NCBI GenBank assembly: GCA_910592205.1
Contig: CAJVPJ010000963.1
Location: 1 to 14,021, forward strand
Source of the DNA: Paraglomus occultum
Taxonomy: Eukaryota; Glomeromycota; Glomeromycetes; Paraglomerales; Paraglomeraceae
DNA length: 14,021 nucleotides
Reading direction: 5' to 3'
Below the pieces are notes generated by a model, which ran no database searches, had not been told where the DNA came from, and saw only the letters and a program-made list of their open reading frames with translations. The position numbers and the translations under genes were made by a program. This document shows, in pieces, positions 1-10,002 of this stretch. The first letter of the stretch is position 1. The number at the start of each line of letters is the position of its first letter.

Positions 1-3000
1 CAGAGACTTGCAGAAGACATCAAGAAAATTCAAGTTGGTCGAAGAGGTGACAATAGTGTTGAGGACGGCTCTCCCCCGGGCGTAAAAGAAGAAATGCAAC
101 AACAACTTGAAGTACAGAAACAAGAATATGAAGAGAAGATGCGTGTATTGACACTTTCTAATTTGGAGGCCGACGAACTGAAAGCGGAGAAAAAACAAAT
201 GGAAGAAAAACTCAAAATGGTCCAAGAAGAGATGCAAAGAATGCTCGAGATTCAAGCTCAGGCATATAAAGAAAAAATGGCTAAATTAACTGCAGCGCAA
301 GCGACATTTGATCCTCGTCACTTTGCCGAGCCTCGACCGTACACAGACGGAGAGCTGCGTTTGATTCGCAAGACACTAAAGAAATGGAAACGTCAACGAT
401 ATGTACAAATGGCAGAAACAATACTAAGCAACGCCGTTGTATTAAAGGAAGCGAACGTTATCAGTAGAGAGCTCAAAAAGGATATTCAATATCAACTTAC
501 TATTATCGAAGATGAACCATATACCAACCCTGTTTCGTTTTATGAAACTACGTCAGCATTAAATCAATACAATACGAACGAGGATACTTCCCTGCATCTG
601 TCAAAGAAACCGTGCGTTGGTGTGAAAGTAATTGATTTCAAGAATGGAGTGGTATATGTGTGGTCACTCGACAAACTGAAAGCTCGTATGCAAAAGATGC
701 GCAACTTGTATAATTATATAGACCGACCTCAGTACAGTAAGCATTTTAACTGGGAAGATCCTTTCTATGAAAACCCCTGTCCTCAATTTACATTCATTGG
801 AAGTGCGTCTATGGCTTTAAGATGTTTGATTTTAAAGTCTGAATACGAACAACGAGTTCCCGTCATTTGCCGTTATTCCGGAAAAGCCATAGCTCAATGT
901 TTAATTCGAATTAAATTCATCAGTGATTCCAAGCAATCGAAAGATCCTTCCGAAAATACCGTATTTGAGGTTAGGATCGAGGAACTCACTGGAATGAATG
1001 AAGAACAATACAGTCAAGTTCACATCCAGTTTAAACTTTCGTCTTTCGGAGCGGTTCCTCCTCTATCATCGGGAGAACACATTTATGCTACAGATTTTAA
1101 GAGTGATTTTGGTACAGGGCCAATTCGCTTTGATTATGCACAGACTTTGTCAGTAGCGCTTACACCAGCGATAGTAGAGGTACTTACGAACGGCATGTTG
1201 GCATTCGAAATATACGGGAAAGCGAAGCCTTGTGTTTTGCAGCAAATTGAAAAGTGGGACGAAATTCAAGCAAATACTGGTGATTTTCAACCTGAGCGTG
1301 TTATTCCCCGTGAACGGCGATCAGAAGAAGAACTTGTTGCCGAAGAGAAGCACGATGTTGTCTCGTGGGTCCAAGTTTGTGAGATGGCTCCTAGTGGAGA
1401 TTATGTGCCAGTGCAAGTGCTATCACAAAATTCACTTGATCCTGGAGCATTTTTCTTAAGACAAGGCTTACAGCGTCGTATTGTGTTAACACTCACCCAT
1501 AATTCTGGTCGACAATTTCCATGGACTCGTGTAAGCAAGATGGAAATTGGCCATGTTCGATTGCTTGATGGCAAGGGTAGATTAGCTGAGTCGCCTACAC
1601 AGAACGATGTACAAATGAACATAGTGCCTCCCCAAAAAGTCGACTTTAACATAGATGGGACGAGCACTCTTGTAGCTCAATGTTCGTGGGACAGTACACT
1701 ACATGGCTCGCTATTCCTCAATCGCACAACTCAATCTAATAGTCGAGTTTTGTTGAGATTAACATGGTACGTGGAAGCTGAAAAATGCGTTGAGCCTATC
1801 TGTTTCAACATGGATATTGCTGTACAAATACAAGGAAGGGAAGCTCGACCACCTTCCAGATTGATACAGTTGTTGAACTCATCAAAAGTGCTATGGAAGA
1901 CCAGTGGACTTTTCTCTATAACGCTCAAGCCTCCAATGACACGCAAGATTTCGGAGCTGTGGCGTTTGAATACTGCGAATAAATACGTGCGCGGCGAAGA
2001 ATTACTTGGGAACTGGAAACCACGCGGGGTATCATTGGTTAAGGACTATAAACGAATAAGTGAATCAATACGCAAGCAAGAAGCGGTAGAGTTTATGAAA
2101 CAGGTTTACAACATCGACGAAACGCGTATAACCGTTGCTGGCGCCAGTAGTAAGATGGGTAGCCCTGCGAGAGACGAGAAAGAGTTATATAAGAAAGTAT
2201 GTGATTTGTGGATGAAGAAATGGGGCACGACAAAAGAGGTAATACAGTGTTCGTTATGGTGTTTGTCGGAACATTGGATGCTAACGTTGTGTTCTAACAA
2301 GTCTTGATAATTTGTAGATTGTAATTAATCAAGATCCACCTTTGTCAGGATCTTATCCAGACGCAGAAACGTACAAACACACTAAAGACACCAAATTAGT
2401 TGCTCAAGTGCGAATGGTCGGGAAGACGTAAGTTCATACTTGAAATTGTGAACTAGCAATAGCTTGCCTTGACGTTTTTGTGTTGTTTGCTGACATTATT
2501 TTATATTGCGTAGTGACCAAATAACGAAAAAAGGTTATCTATATACGCCAGAGAATGCTGACGATTACTGGGTGAAGCGGTGGTATGTCTTGAGAAGGTA
2601 AAGTATGATTAGTTTATGGTTTTGTAATATGTATGTAAATGTTGGAAAAGCATGCTTATTTGTCTTTTTGCTGTCTATAGGCCATATTTGTTCATTTATG
2701 AGTCAAAAACAGAAACGGAAGAACTTGGAGCCATAAATCTGTCGTCTGTCCGTGTTGACTATATGAAAGAAAGAGAAGATATGTTAAAGGTGAGCCTGAT
2801 AGTTGGGGAAATTGAGTACATATCTGAACATGGGCTAACTCAACTCTTTATGACCATATTTGGTTATAGCGTCAATACGTCTTTTCTATTTATACGAACA
2901 ACAACGCTTACATGCTACAAGCTTCTTCTAAACAAGAAATGATAGATTGGATTTCGAAGGTAATGATAATTACCAATTTGGGCAATCGATGTTGATGGCG

Positions 3001-3077
3001 GGATGCTGATATATGTACACTTGTCTTCTTGTTGATGCCAGATTGACCAATTCTACCAAATCGCTAATCTGGATTAA
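1..3077 (+). CDS. Kinesin-3 (Unc104/KIF1-type) motor protein, C-terminal part with PH domain; 5' end outside window
   Basis: Exons read as 1-2238, 2318-2427, 2514-2597, 2681-2789, 2870-2959 and 3042-3077, giving 888 residues and a TAA stop. All five introns are GT-AG, and the joined frame stays open with a continuous PH domain, which supports the splicing. Frame 1 is open from base 1, so the ATG at 94 is internal. In order: a charged coiled coil (about residues 30-100); a KIF1B-like region starting near FDPRHFAEPRPYTDGELR (about 103-240); a DUF3694-like region (about 452-612, VVSWVQVCEM to CFNMDIAVQIQGR); and a PH domain (about 786-884) with KKGYLY, YWVKRWYVLRR, and Trp874 in the last helix. 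The motor and FHA domains lie upstream. Kinesin-3 motors walk to microtubule plus ends and carry early endosomes and vesicles in hyphae (UncA, Kin3); the PH domain binds phosphoinositides on cargo. Family call is firm; the orthologue name is inferred. Confidence 0.93.
2960..3041 (+). other. Last intron of the kinesin gene, separating the PH-domain end from an 11-residue final exon
   Basis: The donor GTAATG follows the codons for IDWISK, and the acceptor ..GATGCCAG precedes the codons IDQFYQIANLD and a TAA stop. Reading through instead of splicing meets a stop at once, so the short exon is needed to finish the PH helix. A CTGAT-like branch site is visible at about 3005. The other four introns lie at 2239-2317, 2428-2513, 2598-2680 and 2790-2869; branch-like CTAAC occurs in the first and fourth. 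Confidence 0.8.
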
Positions 3078-3188
3078 TAGTCTCATGGCATGCGGAAGTA
3101 ATCAAAATAGAGGCCATTCTTGTAGCCACTTATGTTAATAGTGTAGATTGTTATTGTATGCCTTCATTTGGGTCACTGGGTTTATTTC

Positions 3189-3204
3189 TTTTTTTTTTTT
3201 TTTT
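3189..3204. repeat. Homopolymer T16 run
   Basis: Sixteen consecutive T residues followed by AG, 112 bases after the kinesin stop codon. It could be a plain homopolymer tract in the 3' UTR or the A-tail of an old retroposed insert on the minus strand. No flanking target-site duplication was seen. Confidence 0.9.
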
Positions 3205-3708
3205 AGACTTTGGAGTTTTATGGTAGTACATTATGACTGAATATGTAAATCATTTCATGCGCAATCCAATCAATAAGAATGCAAAAATGCAATTATGAAT
3301 ATCAATCGACCAGACTGTCATTGAGCCCAAAAAGTATGTCGTTACAGCACACCCACTCGACATTTTAATACGTATATATGTATGCTGTATGTATATATAT
3401 TCACGCCTATCAAACCCAATTACCGTTCGCGTGATTTGGGCATAACAAACAGACTGTTTTCGGTCCAAATTTGAACCGAATTTTGATTTACTGACCATAT
3501 CTCCTGAAATCACCAAGTAAATACTCCCGCATATATAGTTTGCCGAAATACTCAGAATTGCAGCTATTATCGTAGAACTTTACAGACATGCTTAGCATAA
3601 GAGAGATAAAAATACAATAAAGTAAAAATTTTGTAGCAAAGTTGTGTAACCAATTTAGTTGAGACATTTAGCGTTGTAGTTGTATCTTAATGGTTAAACT
3701 GATAGCAA

Positions 3709-3723
3709 ATTATTATTATTATT
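3709..3723. repeat. ATT trinucleotide microsatellite (5 units) with AT-rich tail
   Basis: Five ATT units are followed by TATTATAT-type sequence. It lies in noncoding spacer with no gene nearby. Confidence 0.85.
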
Positions 3724-4395
3724 TATTATATCCTAATTACACAACATGAGAGCCTATCGTTAAAATTCGTTACTTTTCAACAACTTGTCCATTTATTGAA
3801 ATCTTTGGTTCATTGAGCTTGAAATAAGATTGCGTCTAATAACCTTGACATAGTTTAATAAGGTCAAGTTTACAAAAAACTAAAAAGTTTGTGGTTTAGT
3901 ACCACTTTTGGCCATGATTTCTGGAATCTGAAAATATGATGAATGTTTTTTATCAACGACCAAAGAACAAATGATAAGTTTCTTAAAAAATGTCCCAAAA
4001 GCTAAAGGGTCAAATTTGGCCTGCATATAAGACGAAGGGGTGAAGTCATTTGATCTCTTCATTTACAAACTAATACAAAGAAAGACAAAAAAAGAAAATC
4101 AAATCAATGACTCTCACAATATTATAAAATATACAGTGAAAAAATAATAAGATCTACCAAGTTGTTATTCGCTGTTGTGCCTTAACGACAGTTTGTCCCG
4201 ATTAGATGATAGTCCACCAAAAGCAATGTATTAAACAGAAAGACATGGTCGAATTTACAAATACGTATATAAAGAAAGAAGTAACCAAGAAAGTAATCTT
4301 AATCGCCTAATTTTAATACGAGAGATAGACGGGTAAAAGACCTAGTCCCATTGAATATTATGTGTCATTGTTAGAAAACGTTGTTGTATGCGATG

Positions 4396-4401
4396 CACGT
4401 G
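4396..4401. promoter_or_regulatory. CACGTG E-box
   Basis: A palindromic class B E-box in the spacer between the kinesin and bHLH genes. The bHLH protein encoded in this window has the His/Glu/Arg residues expected to read this hexamer. Occupancy is unknown and a chance occurrence is possible. Confidence 0.3.
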
Positions 4402-4497
4402 CAATAAATATGAGAGACAAGGACTGTCGTTGTTCTTGTATTTTTAAGCATGTGTTACACTGGTTATGACAGTCGCGATTCTCATCTTCCATCTCCT

Positions 4498-4513
4498 TAT
4501 ATATTAATATATA
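4498..4513. repeat. Perfect 16-bp AT palindrome
   Basis: TATATATTAATATATA equals its own reverse complement and continues rightward into more TA repeats. It contains ATATTAATAT, which also occurs twice upstream of the protease gene (12576 and 12611). Confidence 0.7.
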
Positions 4514-4753
4514 TATACCGATACCCCAACCCACCCCAAAACATACAACATTGACTACATAATACAGATTGCACGTACGACATGAACAAGTCATCATCAA
4601 ACAACGAATCCCTTGACGCTCAGCGTTGTATCGATAACTGATACCGTTTTACACGTATCGTCTTACAACTACCACTTTTCCAAAACAGAAATGCGAAGTT
4701 GTTTACCAAGTTAATGTATTACGAACAAATCCTCTTCCAATGCTACTCCATAC

Positions 4754-4798
4754 ATATTACGCACATACGACTGTTCGCTACAACTCACGAAAAAGTCT
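4754..4798 (+). repeat. Diverged direct repeat, copy A (45 bp)
   Basis: Matches 4929-4973 at about 37 of 45 positions by hand alignment, without gaps. The best conserved core is TTCGCTACAACT followed by ACGAA. Start points are 175 bp apart. It does not code for anything recognisable. Confidence 0.6.
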
Positions 4799-4928
4799 CT
4801 AACGATACGGTTTATCGACCATAACTGATGAAAGAGTTCAAACACACGTTTCTCATAATACAGTATTGCACATGCATTGCTTCACAACAATGTCTCCTCC
4901 AAGCGTAAACAATTCTTTACGACATTCT

Positions 4929-4973
4929 ATATTACCCACACACGATGATTCGCTACAACTTACGAACGAGTCT
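4929..4973 (+). repeat. Diverged direct repeat, copy B (45 bp)
   Basis: Second copy of the element at 4754-4798, in the same orientation. It ends 44 bases before the ATG of the micro-gene candidate at 5018, so it could be upstream regulatory sequence or the remains of a local duplication. Confidence 0.6.
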
Positions 4974-5017
4974 TCTACGTACGTAGCAACAACACGGATT
5001 AGGAAGAGAAGCGGTTA

Positions 5018-5213
5018 ATGGCTGAAGAGGAGACTGCAGAAGTTGCGCCGATATTAGACATCGGGTGAAAATAGTAATATTTTAATTTAAATTGATTCAT
5101 GTGACTTTTATTTCAGATCAGCTTATTATTATCTCATAATTAATAGAATAGAGGACTTAGAACGCTGTCTAGAGCTGGGAGCGGAAGTGCCAAACTGCTG
5201 GCACACAGTTTGA
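5018..5213 (+). CDS. Doubtful two-exon micro-gene, 47 aa, unknown function
   Basis: Proposed exons are 5018-5064 and 5117-5213, with a 52-bp GT-AG intron ending in a pyrimidine-rich ..CTTTTATTTCAG acceptor. Without splicing the frame stops at once; with it the frame gives 47 residues, from MAEEETAEVAPILDIG to the amphipathic, acidic IEDLERCLELGAEVPNCW. Both exons look richer in G+C than the sequence around them, and overlapping AATAAA signals lie at 5399-5408, which fits a short transcript. An in-frame TAG lies six codons before the ATG, but it ends in ATTAG and could instead be a splice acceptor for an upstream exon. I do not recognise the protein. It may be a real small gene, a fragment of a larger one, or chance. 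Confidence 0.28.
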
Positions 5214-5742
5214 AATCTTTTAACGTTATAAAGAGGAGAGTGACCGAAATACATTTACAAAAATATATAAATTTGTACTATTATTGGACATTAATACACT
5301 GCGATAGTTTGAATTTATTTAACAAAATGTTTATAATTCATCCGTTGACCAATAATACGAAGTCAGAAATGATTTGTCTAAATACAAAAATAACTATGAA
5401 TAAATAAAACCCAACCGTCTCTATCAAATACAATGGTCAAATAAATTGATTGTAGATTCATAGTGTGTGTCAAATCAATGAGCGATTGATTAATGACTCT
5501 AGGAATTTAACTACATTCGAGCCTCCTAGTCGTCGTTAAATAAAATAAACAATTAGTGACTCTTTAACGCTAGACTTTCCTACTCACGACCTCAGTGTCG
5601 ATGCGTAGAACACTAATCTTTGATGATTAATCTGTCCTCTGTTCTCTGCCGGTAGGATTAAATCGTGATAATGCGCGTCGGTACGAACAATTAATTATCG
5701 TATTTGCCATGAGAATTATCGCTGGACGAGTGGCAATCATTC
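5214..5742. other. Spacer between the micro-gene candidate and the bHLH stop codon
   Basis: No gene seen. It holds plus-strand AATAAA motifs at 5399-5408 and further AAATAAA-type sequence near 5536-5550. The 3' UTR of the minus-strand bHLH gene must begin at 5742 and run leftward, but I could not place its poly(A) signal. Confidence 0.6.
5399..5408 (+). terminator. Overlapping AATAAA poly(A)-signal motifs
   Basis: Two AATAAA hexamers overlap in AATAAATAAA, 186 bases after the stop of the 47-aa candidate. In such AT-rich sequence these motifs arise easily, so this is only weak support for a plus-strand transcript end. Confidence 0.3.
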
Positions 5743-7408
5743 TTAATCTATATTGAGATTAGCACTTTCAGAGTTGTTTCCATTGTTGTTATTACTATTG
5801 TTACTATTACTGTTATTGCTGTTGTTGTTACTGCTACTGCTACTACTACTACAGCCTTTAAAAGCTGCCAACTGTTGTCTCAGAGCTTCTACTTCCTTGC
5901 TTAAATCGTCTTGGCTCTGTTTAAGTCTATTAATATAGTCGACAGCTAGATAATTAAATAAGTAAATGTTAATTAAATAATATGTAATATGATATATGTG
6001 TACACACATCTCATGTAAAATAGTACTTTAATAATAGTTATCAGATATGTTACATACCTTTACTCAATATTTCCCATTTGCTAGTCTTTAAGCTCTTGTC
6101 AACCGGTAATGAATCCCTCAATTCGTCGAACAGGTCCTTCATCTCCTTTCTCCTTTTGCGTTCGGCCAGCTTGTGAGAAATTCTCAACTCGGGTGAGCGA
6201 GAGTAAGGTGTATCTTTGACGGGTGGTGTGGTTGGCATATATCCCGGATACTCATATGCATATGGATGATAGGAATGACTGTGAGTGGTATAACCATGAG
6301 ATCGATATCGATCGACATCCATAGGCGTAGCCTCTTGTTGACTGTGGTCGCCGAATCGAGAAGGAAGACTCATCTGGGGCATAGATGCTCTGCGAGCTAA
6401 TATGGGGGCACCATTGACGTCTTCATGTACAATTTGCGAAACACGGTGATTGAATAGAGGATATGCAACCTGAGCATCTGTTTGATCTTGGAGATGAGAC
6501 GGTCCCATGTTACCAGGAAGTTCAGAAGCGCTTTCTCCGTAAGGATGATGTAAGCCAGTCGCATCCGCATGTGCTTGTAGGCTGTTATCAACTTCGTGCA
6601 CATTGAGCTTGGGCATCGGACTACTGGATGAAGCAAGCGGAGATGATGATGGTTGTGCCGGCGGACTAGATGGGGCAGAATATGAGCTACGACGGTCGTA
6701 TAGTGATAGTCTTGATATAGGATCGGTCATTGAATCTCTTCGTTTGCCGGCATAATCTTCAGCGCTGATAGAGTTGGAAAGCACGGAAGCACTGAGTGAG
6801 CTTTTTCGCTTATTGGCTGGAGATACAACTTCACCGACCGCAATAGAGTGTCGTCTTTGTGCAAATTGAGCTTGAAACGCTGGGTTCATGAGCGGTCCTG
6901 GAAAACCATCTCTTATTGGGCTGGCGCTAGCACTGATTGATGGTAAGGTCTCTCTGTGTTTATTCCTCGTATCCATTAGTGAAAATGAATGCTCGCTTTT
7001 CACTGAAGACGGTCGGGAAAGGGATGAAGAGGGTGAAGCTGGGTAGTTATCCGTTACAAATGACCCTCTTCGTTCAGTTGGAGGTGAAATTGGAGTGTTG
7101 GATGCAAAATTTACGTCTGTTTGCGAATATTGTCTAGGTAATTCTGGTTTAGGAACAGAAAGGTGAAGAGATGGGTCCGTAATCGAACCTCGTCGTTGAT
7201 TGGTTAAATAAGGTGGAATGGCAGAGTGTTGAGGCTCAAGTGGAGGCAATGAACGTGATAAAAACGGTTCACCGGTGGGAGATGGGAAAGGAGGCGACGG
7301 TGTCATTGTGGCTGGCATAGGAGGCTCAACAGGAGCAGATTTGAATGACATTGGTGAGCTATCAAGTGGAGTGTTGTGATTAGGAAAAGCGTATCTATGT
7401 TCAGGCAT
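5743..7408 (-). CDS. bHLH-leucine-zipper transcription factor, complete, 517 aa
   Basis: Exon 1 is 7408-6058 and exon 2 is 5945-5743, joined over a 112-bp GTATGT..CTAG intron that interrupts the second helix at [11 protein letters not shown]. The basic region [10 protein letters not shown] has the His412-Glu416-Arg420 pattern expected to bind CACGTG. Helix 1 is [17 protein letters not shown], a short loop follows, then helix 2 (about 442-458). A zipper runs on directly with Leu458, Leu465, Leu472 and Phe479 at seven-residue steps. The N-terminal 400 residues are Ser/Pro-rich and probably disordered, with R-R-x-S motifs at Ser75, 116, 188, 226, 242 and 342. The C-terminus is a Ser/Asn tract (483-508). 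The ATG is the first in frame after an upstream TAG. It likely acts in the nucleus as a dimer. The family call is strong; targets and gene name are unknown. Confidence 0.92.
5773..5850 (-). repeat. Imperfect trinucleotide tract encoding poly-Ser/Asn
   Basis: Twenty-six codons, almost all Ser or Asn (one Gly), mostly AGT/AGC/AGN and AAC/AAT triplets, seen on the plus strand as GTT/ATT/ACT units. It directly follows the zipper and Gly-Cys at residues 481-482. The tract is likely to vary in length between strains and to be disordered. Confidence 0.85.
5946..6057 (-). other. Intron inside the bHLH second helix
   Basis: Minus-strand donor AAAG|GTATGT and acceptor ..AATTATCTAG|CTGTCGAC. It is a phase 1 intron: the split codon becomes GCT (Ala451). 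Unspliced, the frame ends four codons later (G-M-stop), which would remove the second helix and the zipper. Confidence 0.88.
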
Positions 7409-7480
7409 TAACTAATGTAGCCAGTTGTTGTTCTGTCTAGAGTGTAGGCGAATATCTGTTGTTTCCGTTTCCGGTGTCGA

Positions 7481-7605
7481 CTAGAAATGTAATTAGTGAT
7501 TAGAATTGATCGATAAATACTATACAATTCAATAATTAAATGTTTACAAGTATATCGAATATTAAAGTTGGTGCATGAATTCGACTTGGGAAGTTGATAG
7601 TTTAC
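7481..7605 (-). other. Possible 5' UTR intron of the bHLH gene
   Basis: On the minus strand a CTAAT branch-like motif and a TTTCTAG acceptor stand at 7481-7500, about 72 bases before the ATG. A possible donor, CTC|GTAAAC, lies at 7605, giving a 125-bp intron close in size to the other single introns here. The donor choice is a guess. Confidence 0.25.
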
Positions 7606-7682
7606 GAGAACGAACGAACATCTGAACACGGTGCGTGGGAATATGTCTTTCTGCCTTTCTATCTAAAGTTATAGCATATCCG

Positions 7683-7689
7683 TATATAA
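7683..7689 (-). promoter_or_regulatory. Possible TATA element for the bHLH gene
   Basis: TTATATA on the minus strand, about 275 bases upstream of the bHLH ATG. It would place a transcription start near 7655 if used. TA-rich strings are common in this spacer, so the support is weak. Confidence 0.25.
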
Positions 7690-8780
7690 TGCCTTACCGC
7701 AGTTATATTCAATAAACAAAAAGTATGACAGGTATAGGTCGCAATTTGACACTTGTTTACAATGTCGCGGAGGACAGTGTCGAATGGGTCTATAGAGCGA
7801 GATGCAAGTTAAAGTGCTCAGGGAATCCTAGCGTTAAGACTGGGAATTGGGGGACACAGCATCTAATATGAGATATCATATGACAGTTTGAATTCATGGA
7901 AATGAGGATGATCATCAAGCAAACGAGGAATCTATATTCCTGGTGTAACAGAGTTCTTCATTCAGACCATAAGGAGTCAACCCGCCTCTTTGGTTTCAAA
8001 ACCCACTGTTGTTTCAGAAAGAACGCAGAATTACCGACAACCTTGAATCCCAGTTTGCATCCCATTTGGGGAGAAGAAAGATGTTAATAACAAGCAATTG
8101 GGATACGTAAAGTTTTGCATATTTATGTATATGTCGGGTTTGAGAATACAGGGAGGTCATGAATCATAGTTTCATCGGATAATGTCAGGCTACCTTCTCA
8201 GTGACAATACTCTTTTTGCTGCGTAACATCACGGTGACGTTAATACGTCGCCTTATGTCTACGATATTTATAGAACGAAGATTGTATATTGGCCGTTTCA
8301 TTTCCCGTTATTCAATTCCGGGCATCAAATTGATTTGTGGCAGTGTTTTCATACGAACAGTAAGGATGACAGTTTTTCCGATACAACTAGCCCAATGTTT
8401 TGAACCGCAGAGAGAGAATGAAATCTATAAATGTATTAGGAAAGAAAACCCGCTAAATCACCCTTTTTTTGTAAACGAAAAGTAAGCGATTTTGAAAAAT
8501 CTTTGGAATTACAGCTTAGGTCATCAAACCTCGCATCTTCCCGCACCACAACTACCCAAATCGGTATAATGTTACTTGTACTAACAAACGTTATTGCTTA
8601 GAAAGGCATAAAAATAGTGTTAGTACATCGGTCCCATTATCCTCAGTTGCATTAACTTGCATCGTTTTAAGCATGTTGTTGGAATCCGGTTGACAACCCA
8701 TCAAGATTCTTTATGGCGACTGTTAACGAATAATATCGGATATAACTTGAAGCCTTATCAGTCGTTTCAATTTCGTCAAT

Positions 8781-8786
8781 CACGTG
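8781..8786. promoter_or_regulatory. CACGTG E-box
   Basis: A perfect class B E-box about 1.4 kb upstream of the bHLH start codon, so it could be an autoregulatory site for that factor. There is no other evidence of use. Confidence 0.28.
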
Positions 8787-9990
8787 AAATAGTTTAGGTC
8801 GTTTTCCAGAATTATTAATATTAAGGATTCACGGTTGCCTTTTGAAGCTATAGATATGAACTTTTGCAACATATGCTCGAAATGCGAAATAGTGGTTCGT
8901 ATTGACAACGCACGCTATTCATCTTTCCTATGGAAGACCATTTCATTAGAAAAATCTTCATGAGTTGAGTTAAATTTTTCGCTTGCCTTACTCTTGTTAA
9001 GTGATATAATATTTTCAGACGCTGTAACGATTAGATAAGCTTAGAATAAGTTATTTTCTAAAACGGTAGCTCGTTTGTGTTTTAATTATTTTTATGGCGA
9101 TTCTGAGAACTCGGTCAGAACGCAAACAGGGTTCCTAATTGAGGTAAAAAATATTTAAACAGAAAAAAAGAAGGTTTACGGAAACGCCTCATAAATATTG
9201 GCCCTGGAACAAATAAAAGAACGTGCTCGACAGAAACCTGTTCGGCGCAAGTTAGGTGGCGTTTGATGGGATTGAAGCGTATGAAAAGTTATGTTACTAT
9301 TGTAAAAAACATGTTGATTGACAAAAAGGCAAAACACTTTCTTCTTTTGAAATGTTTCACCTTGCATCGAACATGGAATTTGATGTTGGAATATGCAAAT
9401 TTAATATCGATTGTAGAAATAAATTCGATGTTTTTGTTGAAACAGACAACACTGGAATAATCAATTAATCTTTATGTCCAATAATTTTAACAACTCTGAA
9501 AGCGATAATACGCAGTAGCATCAAACGAAAAGTAATAAGGAAGAAAAAGTTTAAACACAATACTAAACAAGAGCTAAGCAAAGCATCGTTGTCACATTCA
9601 TTGTTCGGGTTGTATCTAACATTTATTGTATCTGTTATACAATCCTTGCGGTCATAAATCGCGATGTAAGATATAATAAGTATAGTTAATTTCTGATAAA
9701 ACGCTTTAGTAAGTGTTAACAAATTAATAATATACAAACGGTTACATTGCTTGCAAAGCTATACGAGTTATTTGCAAGCCATGGTATTAGTAACATTCTG
9801 CTTTTCTTTGGAAGCGAGAATCAATTGTAATTTGACAAATCACAGTAAAAATTGACCGCAACGCTAGCAATACAATGACTTCAAGCGCTACTTTGAATGA
9901 CATATTAAAGTGTCAAAGCGTGTTTTTATTCTAGTGACATATACTTCATATCTTAATCCAATCGATTGCGTTTAAGCTTGTAAGATCATT

Positions 9991-10002
9991 ACTTTGCAAA
10001 GT
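9991..10002. repeat. Perfect 12-bp palindrome ACTTTGCAAAGT
   Basis: A self-complementary 12-mer. ATCATTACT occurs just upstream and again near 10014, and TTGTTATAAA occurs twice shortly downstream. This is a patch of short-range repetition with no gene association that I can see. Confidence 0.5.

Larger units (their letters stand above)
3078..5017. other. AT-rich spacer downstream of the kinesin gene, no supported gene
   Basis: No open frame here has recognisable protein content; those over 60 codons are AT-driven and lack motifs. It should contain the kinesin 3' UTR, but no strong poly(A) signal stands out close to the stop. Visible structure: a T16 run (3189-3204), an ATT microsatellite (3709-3723), two CAAATTTG-centred near-palindromes (3461-3478 and 4007-4021), a perfect 16-bp AT palindrome (4498-4513), a CACGTG E-box (4396-4401) and a diverged direct repeat (4754-4798 and 4929-4973). 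Confidence 0.7.

Noticed and set aside
1401-1946. Antisense open frames across the kinesin exon
   Set aside because: They are shadows of a strongly coding exon in the opposite frame, without motifs of their own.
7178-7192. tRNA B-box-like GGTTCGATT on the minus strand
   Set aside because: It lies inside the bHLH coding exon, and no A box or cloverleaf surrounds it.
7762-7812. Short ATG frame starting MSRRTVSNGSIERD, possibly a first exon
   Set aside because: It stops after 16 codons, and the nearby GTTAAA/ACAG splice pair leads to another early stop.
9148-9468. A plus-strand frame with protein-like stretches (CYYCKKHVD, FEMFHLASNMEFD) broken by three stops, suggesting a pseudogene
   Set aside because: The longest uninterrupted piece is 48 codons, which is common by chance here, and no family is recognisable.
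9465-9737. Minus-strand 90-codon open frame rich in Leu/Ile
   Set aside because: Composition follows the AT-rich sequence; no motif, no supporting splice or promoter signals, and chance frames of this size are expected.
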